Origin: Candidatus Saccharibacteria bacterium CG_4_10_14_0_2_um_filter_52_9
Lineage (GTDB): Bacteria; Actinomycetota; Acidimicrobiia; Acidimicrobiales; RAAP-2
DNA length: 52,089 nt
Reading direction: 5' to 3'
Assembly: GCA_903970515.1 (NCBI GenBank)
Contig: CAJCJA010000047.1
Location: forward strand, 1 to 52,089
Shown here: positions 25,615-34,431 of the stretch, piece after piece
Layout of the letters: each line of letters opens with the position of its first letter
How positions within the stretch are numbered: the stretch's first letter is position 1
Notes under the pieces: model-generated
What the model was told of the DNA's origin: nothing
What the model saw: only the letters and a program-made list of their open reading frames with translations
The model's database searches: none
Translations under genes and position numbers: made by a program

Positions 25615-26055
25615 CTACCTAGGTTCGCAGATGACGAGTGGTATCTCCCGACGTGATCGGCGACCATAACGCTCATAGGGTCGGTACGCCGCAATCACCC
25701 GCGGCCACAAGGTGGCGGCCTCCTCGGGCGTGGCGACTCTCGTCATCATGTCGCGTGTTTCTCCCTTGGCGCGAATCACAACCTTCGGCTGCGCTACGAG
25801 GTTGCGAAACCACTGAGGATCACGGTCGTCGCCCCCTTTGGACGCAACGAGCACGATGTAGTCCTGCTCATGAACGGGTGCCGTGAGAATGGTGGATCGA
25901 GGTAGACCCGACGTTCGACCGGTCGTCACGAGCTCGACCACCTTCATGCCGAAGGCGGACGATCCAACGTGGCCCCTGGTCGCGCGAAGCACCCCTTTGT
26001 GGAGGAGATTCAATACTCGAAAACCAACGTCGACGGAGAAATTACGAGCGGACAT
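25615..26055 (-). CDS. DDN-family deazaflavin (F420)-dependent nitroreductase-like protein
   Basis: The 146-residue protein has the DDN family pattern: VELVTTGRTSGLPRSTIL, VLVASKGGDDRDPQWFRNLV and VVIRAKGETRDM. Members are split-barrel proteins that bind F420 (or FMN) and reduce quinones or nitro compounds. It points to F420 metabolism in the host, together with the LLM and PPOX proteins in this window. It lies just downstream of nrdJ on the same strand, 42 nt away. Confidence 0.87.
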   Translation of the reverse strand: MSARNFSVDVGFRVLNLLHKGVLRATRGHVGSSAFGMKVVELVTTGRTSGLPRSTILTAPVHEQDYIVLVASKGGDDRDPQWFRNLVAQPKVVIRAKGETRDMMTRVATPEEAATLWPRVIAAYRPYERYGRRSRREIPLVICEPR

Positions 26056-26097
26056 ATCTCGATTGGATTGGTCGGTAGGCGCGAAAGGGAACGCGAC

Positions 26098-28929
26098 TTA
26101 ACTGCAGCCGCTCGTTGCTCCGCAACTCGAACATACGTAACACGAACCCGCGCGCTGCATTGCGTTACCGCACTGGTAACACATCGGTGCGTCGCGCTGC
26201 TCTGATCGGTTAAGCAGCGGCGGCTGACCCGCACGCGGTTTGTCGATGACGTCAACGAGTGTGGGCTGGATGCTCACGCCAACATTCGGGGTCGCTTGTT
26301 CGACAACTTCGGGCAACGTGGGTTGAATTCGTTCGCTGGTCGAGAGCACGCCCAACTCTTCACGCTCCGAGGTCTCCAAGTAGTCCAGTGCCAAGCGACG
26401 GAAGATGTAGTCGACCAACGACGTCGCGATTCGAAGGTCCGCGTCATCGGTCATCCCCGACGGTTCGAACTTCATGTTCACGTACTTGCGCACGTACGTC
26501 GCCAACGGCACGCCGTGCTGCAGACCGAGACTGATCGAGATTGAGAACGCATCCATGATGCCCGCCAAAGTCGATCCCTGCTTGGAGACCTTGATAAAGA
26601 CCTCGCCCGGTCGACCGTCTTCGTATTCACCAACGGTGACGTACCCTTCGCAGTCCGCCACGCGGAACGCGAACGTCGAGGACACGCGGCGACGAGGCAG
26701 TCGCTCACGCACCGCGCCAACGACCACGTGCGAACCCTCGGACTTCGCGAGTTCCAGCGCCGCCTCGAGCTTGGTGATCTTGGTGAAAAGCTCGGCCGCG
26801 ACGGAGTCGGTCGCGGTGACCGACGAGGAGGACTCTTCGCCATCCTTCTTCGCGGTCGAGAGAGGTTGTCCCACCTTGCAGTTGTCACGATAGATCGCGA
26901 CGGCCTTCACGCCCAAGCGCCACGCGTCCATGTGCAAGTTCTCCACGTCTTCGATGGTGGCGTCCTCTGGCATGTTGACGGTCTTGGAGATCGCTCCCGA
27001 GATGAACGGTTGCACCGCACCCATCATCTTGACGTGGCCAAGGTAATGAATCGTGTTGTCGCCCATCGAGCACGCGAACACCGGGAGGTGCTCGGGCCTG
27101 AGCGCCGGGGCACCGACGATGGTCTTGTTCTCGTCGATGTAGTTCTCGATGGCGGCGATCTGCTCCTCGGAGTAACCGAGCACGTGCAGCGCGCGCGGCA
27201 CGGTCTGGTTGACGATCGACATGTTGCCACCGCCGACCAACTTCTTGAATTTCACGAGTCCGAGATCGGGTTCGATGCCGGTCGTGTCACAGTCCATCAG
27301 GAGTCCGATGGTGCCGGTAGGAGCAAGGACGGACGCTTGCGCATTACGAACACCGTGACGACTGCCGAGGTCAACCGCTTCTTCCCAGGCGTGCTGGGCG
27401 GCTTGGAGAATGTCCGCGGGCGCCTTCGTCTCATCGATGTGATACGAAGCGTCTCGGTGCATGCGAAGCACGTTCAGCATGGGCTCAGCGTTCTCAGCGA
27501 ATCCCTCGTGGGGACCCATTCGTCCCGCCGTGCGCGCACTCGTCGCGTACGCGTGACCGGTCATGAGCGCGGTGATGGCACCCGCCCAGGCTCGACCCTC
27601 ATCGGAGTCATACGCGAGTCCCGACGCCATCAACAACGCGCCGAGGTTCGCGTAGCCCAGACCCAACTGGCGGAACTTTCGCGAGTTCTCGCCAATCTTC
27701 TCGGTCGGGTAATCCGCGTCGCCCACGATGATCTCTTGGGCGGTGAAGAGCACTTCGATGGCGGCCTTGAACGACTCGATGTCGAAACGTCCATCGCTGC
27801 GGAGAAACTTCATGAGATTCAAGCTCGCGAGGTTGCACGCCGAATTGTCGATGTGCATGTACTCCGAGCATGGGTTTGATCCGTTGATGCGATCGGTGTT
27901 CGACGAGGTGTGCCACTTGTTGATCGTGGTGTCGAACTGCAGACCGGGGTCCGCGCACTCCCACGCGGCGCGCGCAATGTCGCGCCAGAGCTCGCGCGCC
28001 TTAAGCGTTCGCACGATGCGACCGCCGTGACGAGCGACGAGGTTCCAGTCGGCGTCGGCGAGGACCGCTTGCATGAAGTCGTCCGAGACGCGCACCGAGT
28101 TGTTCGCGTTCTGATATTGAATCGACGTAATGTCCTTGCCGTCGAGATCCATGTCGAAGCCGGCGTCGCGAAGAACACGAGCCTTCTTTTCTTCGTTGGC
28201 CTTGCACCATACGAACTCTTCGATGTCGGGATGATCAGCGTCGAGGATCACCATCTTCGCCGCGCGGCGTGTCTTGCCACCCGACTTGATGGTGCCCGCC
28301 GACGCGTCCGCACCGCGCATGAACGACACCGGACCCGACGCAGTCCCACCGCCCTCGAGACCTTCGGCGCTGGAGCGAATTTTGGAGAGGTTTACCCCGG
28401 CACCCGAACCACCTTTGAAGATGATCCCCTCTTCGGTGTACCAATTAAGGATCGAACGCATCGAGTCCTCCACGGCGAGGATGAAGCAGGCGCTGCCCTG
28501 TTGTGGAACGCCCTTCACGCCGATGTTGAACCACACGGGCGAGTTGAACGCCGCCTTTTGCGTGATCAATAGATGCTTCAACTCCGCCCGGAAGGTCTCA
28601 GCCTCTTCTTCGTCGACGAAGTAGTCACTGTCGAGGCCCCATCGCGTCACGGTGTCGACGATGCGGTCGACGACTTGCTTCAGACTGGTCTCTCGTTCGG
28701 AGGTGCCGAGCGTGCCGCGGAAGTACTTCTGAGCGAGAATGTTGGTCGCGTTGAACGACCACGACGCCGGAACCTCGACGTCGAGTTGCTCGAACGCGAT
28801 CGATCCATCACGAAAGTTACTGATGCGCGCGTCGCGGCGATCCCAAACGACCTCGTCGTACGGGTGACGGTCTTCAGTCGTGAAGAAGCGTCGGATGCCT
28901 ATCCCTAAGCGCTGTGGTGCGATGGCCAT
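26098..28929 (-). CDS. nrdJ: B12-dependent (class II) ribonucleoside-diphosphate reductase
   Basis: The 943-residue enzyme has the class II catalytic core: active-site Cys in GSACFIL (about 148), the ribonucleotide-binding FKGGSGAGVNLSKIRS, NPCSEYMHIDNSACNL (from 352) and ATGTIGLLMDCDTTGIEPD-type segments near the middle (as LAPTGTIGLLMDCDTTGIEP). The C terminus carries a zinc ribbon with the redox Cys (MCYQCGNAM, CYVCSSCGA). It makes dNDPs using adenosylcobalamin and needs no O2. The ATG at 28929 is preceded by GAAAGAGA. Tandem NrdR-like boxes and a TTGACG/TGTAAT promoter lie upstream. Confidence 0.95.
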   Translation of the reverse strand: MAIAPQRLGIGIRRFFTTEDRHPYDEVVWDRRDARISNFRDGSIAFEQLDVEVPASWSFNATNILAQKYFRGTLGTSERETSLKQVVDRIVDTVTRWGLDSDYFVDEEEAETFRAELKHLLITQKAAFNSPVWFNIGVKGVPQQGSACFILAVEDSMRSILNWYTEEGIIFKGGSGAGVNLSKIRSSAEGLEGGGTASGPVSFMRGADASAGTIKSGGKTRRAAKMVILDADHPDIEEFVWCKANEEKKARVLRDAGFDMDLDGKDITSIQYQNANNSVRVSDDFMQAVLADADWNLVARHGGRIVRTLKARELWRDIARAAWECADPGLQFDTTINKWHTSSNTDRINGSNPCSEYMHIDNSACNLASLNLMKFLRSDGRFDIESFKAAIEVLFTAQEIIVGDADYPTEKIGENSRKFRQLGLGYANLGALLMASGLAYDSDEGRAWAGAITALMTGHAYATSARTAGRMGPHEGFAENAEPMLNVLRMHRDASYHIDETKAPADILQAAQHAWEEAVDLGSRHGVRNAQASVLAPTGTIGLLMDCDTTGIEPDLGLVKFKKLVGGGNMSIVNQTVPRALHVLGYSEEQIAAIENYIDENKTIVGAPALRPEHLPVFACSMGDNTIHYLGHVKMMGAVQPFISGAISKTVNMPEDATIEDVENLHMDAWRLGVKAVAIYRDNCKVGQPLSTAKKDGEESSSSVTATDSVAAELFTKITKLEAALELAKSEGSHVVVGAVRERLPRRRVSSTFAFRVADCEGYVTVGEYEDGRPGEVFIKVSKQGSTLAGIMDAFSISISLGLQHGVPLATYVRKYVNMKFEPSGMTDDADLRIATSLVDYIFRRLALDYLETSEREELGVLSTSERIQPTLPEVVEQATPNVGVSIQPTLVDVIDKPRAGQPPLLNRSEQRDAPMCYQCGNAMQRAGSCYVCSSCGATSGCS

Positions 28930-29022
28930 TTCGATCTCTTTCTAATCCATTCCGACACTGCTGCCGCCTTCTCGCCCTATCGAAACCAGGGCTGGCGAGA
29001 TTACTGACTCGCGGCCCCCTAG

Positions 29023-29038
29023 CCACAACATGTAGTGG
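29023..29038. promoter_or_regulatory. NrdR-like box 1
   Basis: CCACAACATGTAGTGG is a near-perfect 16-bp palindrome with the ACA-AT-TGT layout of NrdR boxes. It lies in the nrdJ leader, downstream of the predicted transcription start. Its centre is 31 bp from that of box 2. Confidence 0.7.
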
Positions 29039-29053
29039 TCGGGCCACTACGCG

Positions 29054-29069
29054 TCGCAAGATGCTGTGT
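29054..29069. promoter_or_regulatory. NrdR-like box 2 (degenerate)
   Basis: TCGCAAGATGCTGTGT keeps 9 of 12 core positions of box 1 (CAACATGTAGTG). The 15-nt gap to box 1 (31 bp centre to centre, three helical turns) is the spacing known for paired NrdR sites. It covers the predicted nrdJ transcription start next to the -10. Confidence 0.65.
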
Positions 29070-29070
29070 C

Positions 29071-29099
29071 ATTACAGCACTGTAATTACACCACGTCAA
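29071..29099 (-). promoter_or_regulatory. nrdJ promoter
   Basis: TTGACG (29099-29094) and TGTAAT (29076-29071) are 17 nt apart on the minus strand. The -10 is part of a 16-bp perfect palindrome ATTACAG-CA-CTGTAAT (29071-29086). The leader to the nrdJ ATG would be about 130 nt and contains the NrdR-like boxes. Confidence 0.7.
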
Positions 29100-29185
29100 C
29101 TCTATTTTCGAGTTTTCGCGAGAATTCTTCTCCCCGACATTCTAGGCCCAATAACTGTCCGGAATTCCTCGGTATCCTCGCCCCC

Positions 29186-30661
29186 ATGGAGCTGATCCTT
29201 GCCCTCGACGCGGGTACGTCGAGCGTGAGGACCCTCGCCTTTGACGCGGGCACGCAGGTACTCGACAGCGCCTCTCGCGAACTCACTCAGTATTTCCCCC
29301 ATCCTGGCTGGGTCGAGCACGACGCCACCCAAATCGCCGATCTGGCGATCGCGACCCTGCGCGAGGTCGCCAGTCGAGCCCTCGAGCGCGGTCACCGGGT
29401 CGCTGCCGTGGGCATCACGAACCAACGAGAGACAACGGTCGCCTTCGACCGCGAAAATGGCCACGTCGCGCATCACGCGCTGGTGTGGCAGGACCGGCGC
29501 ACCGCCGCCACGTGCGAGCAGCTGGAACACGACGACAAGGGCTCCCTCGTGCGCGAGACCACCGGCCTGGTGCTCGATCCCTATTTCTCGGCGACCAAGA
29601 TGCGTTGGCTGCTCGACGCGGGCGTACTCGACGCGGCGAGTGCGCCGAGTCTGTGCACGATCGACACCTGGTTGCTCTGGGTGCTCAGCGGAGCGAGTGA
29701 CGGTGGGGCGTATCTCACGGAACCGTCAAACGCGTCGCGCACCATGCTGATGGACCTCGACACCCTCGACTGGTCGCCCGCGATGACGTCGCTCTTCGAG
29801 GTCCCCAACGCCGCACTCGCCGACATTCGACCATCGACCACCAACTTCGCCACGATCAGTGCCGAGGTCGTGCCCGAACTCGCCGGCGTGCCCGTCACCG
29901 GCATCTTGGGCGATCAACAGGCGGCCCTCTTTGGACAGGCGTGCTTCGAATCGGGTGTCGTGAAGGCTACCTACGGCACCGGCGCGTTCATTCTCGCGAA
30001 CGCGGGCGATACGTCACCCGGCAGCGTCGACGGACTTCTCACGAGTGTCGCCTGGGACCTCGGCGCGTTCGGTCCCGCGACCTATTGTCTCGAGGGATCG
30101 GCCTTCGTCGCCGGCGCGGCCGTGCAGTGGTTGCGCGACGAACTCGGTTTCATCGACGCCTCGAGTGAACTCGAAGCGCTCGCCAATTCAGTCGCGAGCA
30201 GTGAGGGCGTGGCGTTCGTGCCTGCGTTCACGGGACTCGGTTCGCCGTTCTGGCGTAGCGACGCGCGAGGTTCGATCAGCGGTCTCAGCCATAGTTCGCG
30301 ACGAGCCCACGTCGCGCGAGCCCTCTTGGAATCTCTCGCGTTCCAGGTGCGAGCGATCACCGACGCATTCCAATCGGGGGGCGTCGCGCTGCGCGAACTT
30401 CGCGCCGATGGTGGTGCGGCGGCGATGGACTCGTTATTGCAACTCCAAGCGACCATCAGTCGCCTCGACGTGGTGCGCAGCCGCTCCCTCGAGGCGACCG
30501 CCCGGGGGGCGGCGTGCGTCGCCGGTCTCGAGATCGGCGTGTGGCATTCGCTCGAAGAACTCGGTGAGCTCTGGGAGTACGACGCTCGATTCACCCCACT
30601 CGACCCGCTCCTCGTCGACGCTGGCTACGAGGCGTGGTTGCGCGCGTGCGATCGCTCGTGA
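29186..30661 (+). CDS. glpK: Glycerol kinase (FGGY family)
   Basis: The 491-residue kinase begins MELILALDAGTSSVRT (phosphate-binding loop 1) and has GITNQRETTVAFDRE, WQDRRTA, GILGDQQAALFGQACF and KATYGTGAFILANAG, which follow the glycerol-kinase version of the FGGY fold. It phosphorylates glycerol to glycerol 3-phosphate. TATCCT at 29173-29178 ends 7 nt before the ATG at 29186, suggesting a leaderless mRNA; longer in-frame upstream codons are not conserved. A related FGGY sugar kinase specificity cannot be fully excluded. The SMP-30 gene follows 24 nt later. Confidence 0.88.
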   Translation: MELILALDAGTSSVRTLAFDAGTQVLDSASRELTQYFPHPGWVEHDATQIADLAIATLREVASRALERGHRVAAVGITNQRETTVAFDRENGHVAHHALVWQDRRTAATCEQLEHDDKGSLVRETTGLVLDPYFSATKMRWLLDAGVLDAASAPSLCTIDTWLLWVLSGASDGGAYLTEPSNASRTMLMDLDTLDWSPAMTSLFEVPNAALADIRPSTTNFATISAEVVPELAGVPVTGILGDQQAALFGQACFESGVVKATYGTGAFILANAGDTSPGSVDGLLTSVAWDLGAFGPATYCLEGSAFVAGAAVQWLRDELGFIDASSELEALANSVASSEGVAFVPAFTGLGSPFWRSDARGSISGLSHSSRRAHVARALLESLAFQVRAITDAFQSGGVALRELRADGGAAAMDSLLQLQATISRLDVVRSRSLEATARGAACVAGLEIGVWHSLEELGELWEYDARFTPLDPLLVDAGYEAWLRACDRS

Positions 30662-30685
30662 ACTAGGTTCCGACGGGGGGGCATC

Positions 30686-31570
30686 ATGACCACGTACACG
30701 TCGCGCGTCATTCGCGAGGGACTCTCATTCGGGGAAGCGCCGCGCTGGCATGACGGGCGCCTCTGGTTCTCGGACTTCTATCGACACGGTGTCTTCTCGG
30801 TTGAGGCGGACGGCTCCGACGAGCGACTCGAGCACGTCGTCGACACGCAACCTTCGGGACTTGGTTGGCTACCCAACGGCGACCTCGTGTGCGTGTCCTC
30901 CACCGACCATCGGGTGCTTCGATTCCGCGGTAACGCGCGAGAGGAGTTCGCCGACATCAGCGAGTACTGCGGGTTCTGGGCCAATGACATGGTGGTGTCG
31001 TCCACGGGTTACAGCTACGTGGGCAACTTTGGTTTCGACCTCGACACCATGCTCGCCGAGGAGGGAGCGAAGGGCTTGTTCGCGTCACCACCACCTACGA
31101 CCAACGTCGTCGTCTTGAACCAAGACGGCAAAGTGATCCAACATGTTGCCGACATGGCGTTCCCCAATGGATCGGTGATCACGCCCGACGGTGCGACGCT
31201 CATCGTCGGCGAGACCATGGCCTTTCGACTCAGCGCCTTTGACGTGCACTCTGACGGCACCCTGAGCAATCGAAGAGTCTGGGCTCAACTCGACTTCGTC
31301 GCGACCGACGGCATGTGCCTTGACGCCGAAGGACAGATCTGGCTCGCCAATGCCCTTACCAACAAGTGTCTTCGCGTCAAGGAAGGCGGCGAGATCACGG
31401 GCGAGGTCACGACGAGCCAAACGGCGTTCGCGTGCATGCTCGGTGGCGAGAACGGCACCACCTTGTTCATCATGACGTCGCCATCGAGCAACCGTTTCGA
31501 GATTGCCGACAAGACACTCGGAAAATTGGAATCCGTCATCGTCACCCAGACCCACGCGGGGCTGCCCTGA
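30686..31570 (+). CDS. SMP-30/gluconolactonase family protein
   Basis: The 294-residue beta-propeller protein shows the family pattern GEAPRWHDGRLWFSDFY at the start (metal-binding Glu), a central FWANDMVVSSTGYSYVGNFGFD and FPNGSVITPDGATLIVGET with the Asn/Asp ligands, and GMCLDAEGQIWLANA. Members are Ca/Zn lactonases; the natural lactone here is unknown. A G-rich ribosome-binding site precedes the ATG. It probably shares a transcript with the glycerol kinase gene. Confidence 0.88.
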   Translation: MTTYTSRVIREGLSFGEAPRWHDGRLWFSDFYRHGVFSVEADGSDERLEHVVDTQPSGLGWLPNGDLVCVSSTDHRVLRFRGNAREEFADISEYCGFWANDMVVSSTGYSYVGNFGFDLDTMLAEEGAKGLFASPPPTTNVVVLNQDGKVIQHVADMAFPNGSVITPDGATLIVGETMAFRLSAFDVHSDGTLSNRRVWAQLDFVATDGMCLDAEGQIWLANALTNKCLRVKEGGEITGEVTTSQTAFACMLGGENGTTLFIMTSPSSNRFEIADKTLGKLESVIVTQTHAGLP

Positions 31571-31571
31571 G

Positions 31572-32771
31572 TTAACCCAGTTTGGTGAGCGCTTTTCTCA
31601 TGTTGCGGATCGCCTGCTGCGTGCGAAGCTCGTTCTCAATCAGAGCGAAACGCACGTGCGCGTCGCCGCCTTCACCGAATCCCACGCCCGGACTGGTCGC
31701 GACGTCGGCTTCTTCGATGAGGAAGCGCGCAAACTCGAGCGAACCCATTTCCAGATAGGGTTCCGGGATCGGTGCCCAGATGAACATCGATCCCTTGGGC
31801 GCCTTCACGTCCCAACCAATGCGGGCCAGTCCGTCAATGAGCAGATCGCGACGGGCCTGGTAGATCGCGAGGAGCTGTCCTGGATAATCGAGCGCCTCGT
31901 TCATTGCGACGATCGCGGCGATCTGGACGGGTTGGAACGTCCCGTAGTCGAGGTAACTCTTCAGTTTCGTCAACGCGGCGACAATCTCGGCGTTGCCCAC
32001 GAGGAATCCCACGCGCCATCCCGCCATCGAGAACGACTTCGTGAGGGTGTAGAGCTCCACGCAGCATTCCTTCGCCCGTGGGACTTGCAGGATCGACGGC
32101 GGTCGATATCCGTCGAATCCGAGATCCGCGTACGCGAAGTCGTGACAGACAATGATGTCGTGCTCGAGGGCGAAACCCACGAGCTTCTCCATGAACGCGA
32201 AGTCCACGCACGCACTCGTGGGATTGTGCGGGAACGAACAGATGATGACGCGCGGCTTCACGGCTGCGTCCTCGTAGGCGCGCACCAGTCCCTCAAAAAA
32301 CGCGTCACCGGGGTTGTCGTCGCTCGCGCCGGGATCGGCGATGGGCACGGTGATGACGTTTGCGCCCGCGAACCCGGGGCCAGCTAAGTGGATGGGATAA
32401 CTCGGACTCGGCACGATGGCACTATCACCCGGACCGAGCAAGACCCACATCAGGTGTGTGAGACCTTCCTTCGCGCCTATGGTCGTCACGACTTCGGTCT
32501 CGGGATCGATGTCGACGTCGAAGAGCAACTTGTAGCGATTGGCCATGGCGAGGCGAAGGTTGGGGATGCCTCGACTCGCGCTGTAGCGATGGTTCTTTGG
32601 GTTATACGCCGCCTCGGCCAGTTTCGCCACGGCGACATCAGGGCTCGGAAGGTCTGGGTTGCCGAAACCGAAGTCCACCACGTCGCGTCCAGCCGCACGT
32701 GCTTCGGCCTTCAGACCATTGATCTGGGCGAAGACGTACGGGGGTAGTCCTGTGATTCGGCGGAATTCCAT
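31572..32771 (-). CDS. Class I aminotransferase, AlaC/LL-DAP-AT-like
   Basis: The 399-residue PLP enzyme has the Tyr64 region (NHRYSASRGIPNLR), Asn183 in FPHNPTSA, Asp211 and Tyr214, the Schiff-base Lys245 in TLTKSFSMAGWRVGF and the substrate-carboxylate Arg in VRFALIENE. It most resembles glutamate-pyruvate aminotransferase AlaC and related enzymes; the real amino donor is not certain. The ATG at 32771 overlaps the stop of the LLM gene upstream (TGATG), a coupled string with the ROK kinase. Confidence 0.85.
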   Translation of the reverse strand: MEFRRITGLPPYVFAQINGLKAEARAAGRDVVDFGFGNPDLPSPDVAVAKLAEAAYNPKNHRYSASRGIPNLRLAMANRYKLLFDVDIDPETEVVTTIGAKEGLTHLMWVLLGPGDSAIVPSPSYPIHLAGPGFAGANVITVPIADPGASDDNPGDAFFEGLVRAYEDAAVKPRVIICSFPHNPTSACVDFAFMEKLVGFALEHDIIVCHDFAYADLGFDGYRPPSILQVPRAKECCVELYTLTKSFSMAGWRVGFLVGNAEIVAALTKLKSYLDYGTFQPVQIAAIVAMNEALDYPGQLLAIYQARRDLLIDGLARIGWDVKAPKGSMFIWAPIPEPYLEMGSLEFARFLIEEADVATSPGVGFGEGGDAHVRFALIENELRTQQAIRNMRKALTKLG

Positions 32772-33463
32772 CAAGAAAACCTACTTACTTCATTGGCGGT
32801 TCGCCAATATTCGAGCGGACCCAGTGCGACGTCGGGGCTGAAGATGGCCCAGCTGGCCCCCGCGAGCGCGAGCGCGTCGAGATGTTCCTCAAGGTCATCG
32901 GGCGTCGGACCAGCCCAGGACGTCGGACCGATCACGCATTCCGTGGCGAGTCGTGCAGCCGTCGCGCCCCACAGATTGAGCGTGGCGCCGAGCGTGCGCG
33001 CGAGTTCATTCGTGGTGCTCGAGCCCGCGCCGAACCACACCGGCAAAGTTGGCGCGAGTTGCTCGTGCGTTGCGGCGAGCAGCGCTCGACGTTCGTCCGC
33101 ACTTCGCTCTTCGAGCCCATAGGCGGCGTTCTCGGGCGCGGACAATTTGTCCCCCGTGCCCAGTGCCGCAATAACGCGACCGGGCGCGAGCGATTCGAGC
33201 GTGCGAAATTGCTCAACCAAATGTGCCGTACTCACCATGCCCACGCGCGCGACCAGCGGACCCACGCAGAGTTCCTCGTGACGCGTCGCGACGACCGCCA
33301 AGAGTCCAAAGGGGGCGAGCGAGGGACGAGTGGGCGTACCCATTGGCCAAAGGTGGTCGTAGGCGAACACGCCATCGAGATGCGCGTTCGCCGCACGTTC
33401 GGCAAAGTCCAACGCGTCATCAGCGCCGCGACGAAACGTCGGCAGCAAGACGCCAACTTTCAT
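32771..33463 (-). CDS. LLM-class flavin/F420-dependent oxidoreductase
   Basis: The 230-residue protein is a short luciferase-like TIM barrel: MKVGVLLPTFRRGADDALDFAERAA start, DGVFAYDHLWPMG, VGPLVARVGM and LVEQFRTLESLAPGRVIAALGTGD. These proteins use FMN or F420; with F420 markers elsewhere in the window the latter is plausible. It is shorter than usual (300+ residues), though the C-terminal WAGPTPDDLEEHL segment is present. It overlaps its neighbours on both sides. Confidence 0.83.
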   Translation of the reverse strand: MKVGVLLPTFRRGADDALDFAERAANAHLDGVFAYDHLWPMGTPTRPSLAPFGLLAVVATRHEELCVGPLVARVGMVSTAHLVEQFRTLESLAPGRVIAALGTGDKLSAPENAAYGLEERSADERRALLAATHEQLAPTLPVWFGAGSSTTNELARTLGATLNLWGATAARLATECVIGPTSWAGPTPDDLEEHLDALALAGASWAIFSPDVALGPLEYWRTANEVSRFS

Positions 33464-34431
33464 GAATGTCGTTCGAAGGCGACGAGTGCGGCGCCCATGG
33501 CGCCCGAGCGGTGCTCGAACATCGACGACGTGATCGTGATCTCGGGACGGCTGCTGTAACCCTCGACGAGGTCACTCAGATACTCTCTGGCGAAGGGCAG
33601 CACCAGGTCCGACGCTCGAGAGAGACCTCCCCCGATCACGAAGTGGCCCACGTCGAGAATCGCGACGAGATTGGCGAGCCCGAGTGCGAGCCACCAACTC
33701 ACCTGGCGGATCAAGTCGATCGCCTCGTCGCTGCCGTGCGCGGCCGCGTCCGTGACGTCCTCGGGGGCGATGTCCTCCGCTGATCCAGCGCGCTCGAGCA
33801 ACGCCGACAGCCGTCCTTCCTTGGCGGCGTCTTGGATGAAGCGACGAAGACCGCTCCCCGACGCATAACGTTCCCAGCAACCCATGCCGCCACAGGTGCA
33901 GGGGATACCGTGCGCCTCGACGACCATATGGCCAATCTCACCGGCAAAACCGCTGTGACCTCGCAGCAGCGCGCCGTCGGCGATGATCCCCCCACCAATG
34001 CCGGTGCCGAGGGTCACCATGACGAAGTCGTTGATACCCCTTCCCGCACCCCATTCGTGTTCGGCGAGCGCGGCGCAATTGGCGTCGTTCTCGTAGAACA
34101 CGAGGGAACTCTGTAAGGTCACGCTGAGCAGCGATCCGACATCGGCGCCAGATGCCGTCTGAAGGTTCGGCGCGTAGGCGAGTTTGCCGTCCTTGCGCAT
34201 GAGCCCGGGCAATCCCACGCCCACCGGGATCTCGTTCGCCTTGAGCCCGTGGAGGGACGCGAGGTACTTGATCAATTCGGCCAACGCCGCGGCCGTGGCT
34301 TCGCCGGGCGGAAGCTGCGAATCGTGCGGTGTGGGCGCCTGCACCTCGCCCAAGACGCGTCCGTCGCGCGCCACCATCAAAGCGAGCGCCTTGGTGCCCC
34401 CCACGTCGATACCAATCGCGACGTCACTCAT
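33460..34431 (-). CDS. ROK-family glucokinase
   Basis: The 323-residue kinase has DVGGTK (9-14), ENDAN (114-118), GTGIGGGI, the catalytic Asp within ENDAN and the zinc motif CTCGGMGCWE (Cys178, 180, 185; His168). It is close to actinobacterial ROK glucokinases that start glycolysis. The ATG overlaps the SRPBCC gene stop by 4 nt and its own stop overlaps the LLM gene start by 4 nt. ROK proteins without an N-terminal HTH, as here, are enzymes rather than repressors. Confidence 0.9.
   Translation of the reverse strand: MSDVAIGIDVGGTKALALMVARDGRVLGEVQAPTPHDSQLPPGEATAAALAELIKYLASLHGLKANEIPVGVGLPGLMRKDGKLAYAPNLQTASGADVGSLLSVTLQSSLVFYENDANCAALAEHEWGAGRGINDFVMVTLGTGIGGGIIADGALLRGHSGFAGEIGHMVVEAHGIPCTCGGMGCWERYASGSGLRRFIQDAAKEGRLSALLERAGSAEDIAPEDVTDAAAHGSDEAIDLIRQVSWWLALGLANLVAILDVGHFVIGGGLSRASDLVLPFAREYLSDLVEGYSSRPEITITSSMFEHRSGAMGAALVAFERHS

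Noticed and set aside
26728-27879. Plus-strand open frame of 383 codons over nrdJ
   Set aside because: Antisense to the conserved catalytic core of nrdJ; composition is Val/Gly/Arg/His-rich with no domain.
28930-29064. Cobalamin riboswitch in the nrdJ leader
   Set aside because: The leader is about 130 nt and I could not find a convincing B12 box or the long-range pairing; the NrdR boxes already explain the region.
31503-32387. Plus-strand open frame of 294 codons over the aminotransferase gene
   Set aside because: Mirror of the aminotransferase codons, with no recognisable motif.
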